Source: CAZHJE01 sp964532965 (GTDB lineage Bacteria; Patescibacteriota; WWE3; UBA101185; UBA10185). Taken from it: a DNA stretch of 8,616 nt. A model generated the notes under the pieces. That model saw nothing but the letters and a program-made list of their open reading frames with translations. It did no database searches and was not told the origin of the DNA. The DNA lies in assembly GCA_964532965.1 (NCBI GenBank), contig CAZHJE010000033.1, forward strand, positions 1 through 8,616, given 5' to 3'. The position numbers and the translations under genes are program-made. Of this stretch, positions 6,321 to 8,616 are shown piece after piece. Every line of letters begins with the position of its first letter. Position 1 is the first letter of the stretch.

Positions 6321-7166
6321 TTAAACTGGTCTAAAAATTATTAATAAAAGAAAAAATATTAAACATATAATTCCGTACTCAAGTAATAAGCGTGTTGTAA
6401 TTCTATTTTTATAATGAGCATAAATGTATGCGATGCTAAACATATTTACTGCAGCAATAAACATAGCTTTAAGGAATGTTTCCGTAGGAATAAACGATAC
6501 CGCAAGCCCAGTGATATATGTAATAAAAGCAAAATAGAATACAATTGCTAGTTTCTCTCTTGAATCAGTTTTCTTAACATCTGTATCAAAAGTTATTCCC
6601 CAAATAGTATATATGTAGAATAATGAGGAAGAAACTAAAACTATCAACCCTTGCAATAATATATTTAAAGGAAGTTTATAAACTCCAGAGTAAAAAGGTA
6701 TTGCTATAACTATTATTAATATTTGCACCCATGTTATTGCAACAGAATACAAAGGTATTAGACTCCCCTTTTCTTGTATAACCAAAAATATATTGTTTAC
6801 TAAAAAAACAATGTAATTCAATACGCCAAAAGCTATATAGCCTAATATAATTATAGGTAGTGCTAAATTTGGAAAATAATAAACAGAAAGTACAAATCCA
6901 ACAATCAAATGAACTGGCAACAAATGTGAAAAAAACGTATATATAAGGCTTTCGTTTATTAAAAGGTACATTAAAATCATTGATATTAACACAGTCAATG
7001 AAAGTAAGATTATAAACTGTAGCAGGTTTTGTTGTGTGTTTATTTTAGTTGTCACATAAAAAACAAGAGTTGTAAGCACAAAAGAAACTACTAAGTATCT
7101 GTTTTTTTTTGTAAATAGTTTTTTTAGATCAACTGAGTTGAAATAATTAATAATTGTATTTTTCAT
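6321..7166 (-). CDS. Unrecognised integral membrane protein, about nine helices
   Basis: I do not recognise this 281-residue protein. It has a short basic, probably cytoplasmic N-terminus (1-22, rich in Lys), then hydrophobic segments at about 23-40, 49-70, 74-97, 101-130, 137-160, 166-190, 206-227, 231-251 and 260-279. The longest soluble loop is about 191-205 (FDTDVKKTDSREK), charged and probably cytoplasmic. No enzymatic motif, substrate-binding signature or signal-peptidase site is visible. It overlaps ruvC by 20 nt and is the last gene of the yebC-ruvC operon, in the position where ruvA or ruvB often sits, so it is probably translated by coupling. The start ATG at 7166 lacks a Shine-Dalgarno. 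A run of nine A (coding strand; 7102-7110) falls in codons 19-22 and is a possible slippage point. Low-GC codon use matches its neighbours. A transporter or lipid-processing role would be guesswork. Confidence 0.85.
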   Translation of the reverse strand: MKNTIINYFNSVDLKKLFTKKNRYLVVSFVLTTLVFYVTTKINTQQNLLQFIILLSLTVLISMILMYLLINESLIYTFFSHLLPVHLIVGFVLSVYYFPNLALPIIILGYIAFGVLNYIVFLVNNIFLVIQEKGSLIPLYSVAITWVQILIIVIAIPFYSGVYKLPLNILLQGLIVLVSSSLFYIYTIWGITFDTDVKKTDSREKLAIVFYFAFITYITGLAVSFIPTETFLKAMFIAAVNMFSIAYIYAHYKNRITTRLLLEYGIICLIFFLLLIIFRPV

Positions 7167-7659
7167 AGTCTTTGTTCAAAAAGCAAAGCCCCATTGCAAG
7201 TGCGTCATTTGCATCATCAGGTTTTATTATTTCGTCAAGCTGCATATACTCTTTAACCGCTTTTTGCATTTCTTTTTTTTCTGCCCTTCCATAACCGGCC
7301 AAAAGCAACTTAGCCTGCAATGCAGTGTACTCTATAACATCTATTTTGTGATATGCTGCAATGAGCATAGGAACTCCCCTAGCCTGACCAACAGAAATAG
7401 CCGTTTTAGCGTTTGTATTAAAAAAAAGCTTTTCAATAATCATTATATTAGGTTTGAATTCATTTGCAATTTCGAAAAGACTTTTATACAAGAATTCTAA
7501 TCTATAGTGCATTTCCATAGATTTAGGAGTATTAACACAGGAACAATCGATTAAATGAGGTAATATTTTACCCTGTTTATTGCTTTTTTTGCCATTATTT
7601 GAGTTCAAAATTGCGTATCCGGTCTTTGCAGTGCCCGGATCTACTGCCATGATAATCAT
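7147..7659 (-). CDS. ruvC: Holliday junction resolvase RuvC
   Basis: Dimeric endonuclease that cuts Holliday junctions symmetrically at the end of homologous recombination, working with the RuvAB branch-migration motor. The 170 residues are typical. Catalytic acids are all visible: D7 in VDPGTAKTG, E76 in IIEKLFFNTN, and D149 and D152 in DDANDALA, the last pair keeping the E. coli three-residue spacing. GQARG (91-95) is the conserved family motif after the second acid. The ATG at 7659 shares its A with the yebC stop (TAATG), the classic sign of translational coupling. MIIMAVDPG aligns with the usual MIILGIDPG, so the first Met is correct rather than Met4. The 3' end overlaps the membrane-protein gene by 20 nt. 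No ruvA or ruvB follows in this window, so they must be elsewhere or missing. Confidence 0.95.
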   Translation of the reverse strand: MIIMAVDPGTAKTGYAILNSNNGKKSNKQGKILPHLIDCSCVNTPKSMEMHYRLEFLYKSLFEIANEFKPNIMIIEKLFFNTNAKTAISVGQARGVPMLIAAYHKIDVIEYTALQAKLLLAGYGRAEKKEMQKAVKEYMQLDEIIKPDDANDALAMGLCFLNKDYEKYNY

Positions 7660-8195
7660 TATTCGTAATTTGAGTATACTTCTTGAACATCATCATGATC
7701 TTCAAGGGCAGACTCTAAATCTAAAATTTGTTCTATAATGCTTTCGTCATCAATTGATACTCTAAATGTAGGTTCTTTTGTTTTAGCATCAAAAATATAT
7801 GAAGTACTTCCTGGGGTGCCTAAAGATCCATTATGTTTATTAAATAGTGTTTTAATTTCTGCTACAGTTCTATTTCTATTATCTGTAACAGCAAAAATCA
7901 TAAAAGCTACTCCCATTGGACCATACCCTTCATATGTAACCTCTTCTAAAGAAGTGCCGTCTACAGAATTGCCAAGTCCCCTAGCTATTGCTCTTTCAAT
8001 GTTTTCTTTTGGCATTCTTGCTTCTTTTGCTTTGTCAATTGCAAGTCGCAAACTAGGATTTGCATCTGGGTCTTTACCACCTTTTTTTGCGGCAATAGTT
8101 ATTAAATTACTCATTTTAGTAAAGGTGGCGCTTCTTTTTGCATCATTTACGCCTTTTTTTCTTTTAATATTAGACCATTTAGAATGCCCTGACAT
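7659..8195 (-). CDS. yebC: YebC/PmpR family protein, short form lacking the inserted domain
   Basis: YebC-family proteins were long annotated as transcription regulators; more recent work ties members to ribosome function, easing stalls at proline-rich stretches. The N-terminus MSGHSKWSNIKRKK, then DPDANPSLRLAIDKAK (42-57), EGYGPMGVA (89-97) and TDNRNRTVAE (104-113) are diagnostic. The protein is 178 residues against about 240-250 in the family, yet it is not cut at the end: it finishes with LESALEDHDDVQEVYSN, the normal family ending. What is missing is the middle (roughly E. coli residues 135-205), the domain inserted within domain 2; GSTSYIFD (129-136) runs through a short linker into the C-terminal helix. 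No frameshift is visible, so this looks like a real compact form. It is first gene of the yebC-ruvC-membrane protein operon. The ATG at 8195 has an extended -10 just upstream and no Shine-Dalgarno. Confidence 0.93.
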   Translation of the reverse strand: MSGHSKWSNIKRKKGVNDAKRSATFTKMSNLITIAAKKGGKDPDANPSLRLAIDKAKEARMPKENIERAIARGLGNSVDGTSLEEVTYEGYGPMGVAFMIFAVTDNRNRTVAEIKTLFNKHNGSLGTPGSTSYIFDAKTKEPTFRVSIDDESIIEQILDLESALEDHDDVQEVYSNYE

Positions 8196-8202
8196 ACATA
8201 CT

Positions 8203-8211
8203 ATTCTACCA
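8203..8211 (-). promoter_or_regulatory. Extended -10 promoter element for the yebC operon
   Basis: The minus strand reads TGGTAGAAT (TG-N-TAGAAT, 5 of 6 to TATAAT), ending 7 nt before the yebC ATG at 8195. The predicted RNA start falls within a base or two of the start codon. No good -35 is visible. Confidence 0.5.
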
Positions 8212-8240
8212 CAAAGACATAAAACCTATTTATTAAACTC

Positions 8241-8253
8241 CGCAAGGTTTGCG
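8241..8253. promoter_or_regulatory. Small inverted repeat between the divergent promoters
   Basis: CGCAA (8241-8245) and TTGCG (8249-8253) are perfect inverted arms around GGT. The site lies about 30 nt upstream of the yebC -10 and about 35 nt from the rightward -35, where a shared operator could sit. GAATATTC at 8263-8270 is another palindrome nearby. No regulator is known. Confidence 0.25.
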
Positions 8254-8286
8254 TAGCTAAACGAATATTCACTAAACTTACTTATG

Positions 8287-8315
8287 TGGACAATCAGAAT
8301 ACTATAGGGTATAAT
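8287..8315 (+). promoter_or_regulatory. Near-consensus sigma70 promoter of the right-end unit
   Basis: TGGACA at 8287-8292 (5 of 6), a 17-nt spacer and a perfect TATAAT at 8310-8315. This is the best promoter in the window. RNA is predicted to start at about 8322, exactly the A of the ATG of the small reading frame. Confidence 0.7.
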
Positions 8316-8321
8316 CGGAGC

Positions 8322-8555
8322 ATGGAATTCAGCATTCTGTCTGCAATTCTATTTGCAATTGCGGCGATCTGGAATGTTCGCCAGACTAGCAAAGAATTGC
8401 AAAAGACGGAGGATATCTTCTCTCATGGAAAGATTCTTGAGAGAGGAAGGTTCAACACACTAATGCTAACACTGATACCAGTGATTGGCGTGTTGTTGGA
8501 CATCCTACGCCTTATTGATCAACTCCGAAGCCTCCTGCTAGCAGCAGGTTGTTAG
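8322..8555 (+). CDS. Hypothetical small membrane protein (possibly a structured RNA instead)
   Basis: This 77-residue frame has no family I recognise. A hydrophobic segment at about 4-18 (SILSAILFAIAAIWNV) is followed by a charged middle (20-43) and a second hydrophobic stretch at about 45-65, so a two-helix membrane protein or a small amphipathic peptide fits. I chose the ATG at 8322 because the promoter predicts RNA start there; the GTG at 8286 lies within the promoter and is unlikely. Composition is foreign to the window: 108 of 240 bases at 8341-8580 are G or C (45%), and none of 15 leucines uses TTA, a common codon in the neighbouring genes. The same bases form several perfect hairpins (8341-8364, 8416-8447, 8470-8483, 8534-8548), so a non-coding RNA from 8322 to about 8607 is a serious alternative. 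Recent acquisition or an assembly junction near 8300 could also explain the shift. Confidence 0.5.
   Translation: MEFSILSAILFAIAAIWNVRQTSKELQKTEDIFSHGKILERGRFNTLMLTLIPVIGVLLDILRLIDQLRSLLLAAGC
8534..8548 (+). other. Strong small hairpin at the end of the right-end frame
   Basis: CCTGCT and AGCAGG pair perfectly (6 bp) around the loop AGC, followed by TTGTT. It overlaps the last codons before the stop at 8553-8555. It could help termination or be one of a series of hairpins in this transcript. Confidence 0.4.
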
Positions 8556-8559
8556 GATA

Positions 8560-8607
8560 GATCATCCGCAGTTTTCGGTAGCCATGCCTGCGGAAATCAA
8601 AGTTTTT
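8560..8607 (+). terminator. Probable intrinsic terminator of the right-end unit
   Basis: TCCGCAG (8565-8571) pairs perfectly with CTGCGGA (8588-8594) around a 16-nt loop. The stem extends through a small internal loop with GAT (8560-8562) and ATC (8596-8598). TTTTT follows at 8603-8607. The 4-nt gap before the T-run weakens it, but position and direction fit the end of the unit starting at 8322. Confidence 0.5.
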
Positions 8608-8616
8608 AGGGACAGG

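Noticed and set aside
7738..8256. Long plus-strand reading frame opposite yebC
   Set aside because: It is the antisense of a well-recognised yebC and has no independent start signal or family features. The same applies to long frames opposite gyrA, rnhB, guaB, Xer and ruvC.
8286..8321. GTG at 8286 as start of the right-end gene
   Set aside because: The extra codons lie within the -35 and -10 promoter elements, and RNA start is predicted at about 8322.
40..8555. Alternative genetic code with TGA recoded, as in some CPR groups
   Set aside because: All recognised genes read through at full length with the standard code and none needs an in-frame TGA. No gene here ends in TGA, but eight stops are too few to infer recoding.

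Overview
The window looks like chromosome from a low-GC bacterium with a compact genome. Sampled lines of the main gene block are about 30-35% GC, genes overlap or nearly touch, and several housekeeping proteins are trimmed or divergent: an IMP dehydrogenase without CBS domains, a YebC missing a whole domain, and a single Xer-type recombinase. Together this fits a Candidate Phyla Radiation (Patescibacteria) organism, probably from a metagenome assembly because there is a run of exactly 100 N. The phylum is inference; no rRNA or other marker is present. All proteins read through with the standard code, and none of the eight genes ends in TGA.

Layout. Positions 1-4386 hold a plus-strand block: gyrA, rnhB (8-nt overlap) and a guaB-like gene 23 nt further on. 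Thirteen bases later comes the stop of a convergent minus-strand Xer tyrosine recombinase (4400-5386). Positions 5387-6320 (about 930 nt) carry no convincing gene. This AT-rich stretch contains the sequencing gap flanked by a 14-nt direct repeat, a dif-like site, a perfect DnaA box, TATGACAA repeats and copies of the palindrome AACATGTT. From 6321 to 8195 lies a tightly overlapping minus-strand operon, yebC-ruvC-unknown nine-helix membrane protein. Finally, 8287-8607 holds a small plus-strand unit with a near-consensus promoter, a 77-codon reading frame rich in hairpins, and a terminator-like hairpin. It is clearly richer in GC than the rest.

How the genes work together. gyrA, rnhB, ruvC and the Xer recombinase all concern chromosome topology, repair, recombination or segregation; guaB supplies guanine nucleotides; yebC is the usual neighbour of ruvC. 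Convergent gene blocks, a Xer gene, a dif-like sequence and a change of GC-skew sign near 6060 make a replication-terminus reading possible. The DnaA box and iteron-like repeats allow an origin reading instead. I cannot decide between them from this window.

The most unusual features are: (1) at every first gene of a transcription unit a -10-like hexamer ends only 6-9 nt before the start codon and no Shine-Dalgarno sequence is visible, suggesting leaderless mRNAs; (2) a YebC lacking its inserted domain but keeping its C-terminal end; (3) a CBS-less GuaB with changed substrate-binding and flap residues; (4) a dif-like site beside the Xer gene; (5) the compositionally foreign, hairpin-rich unit at the right end.
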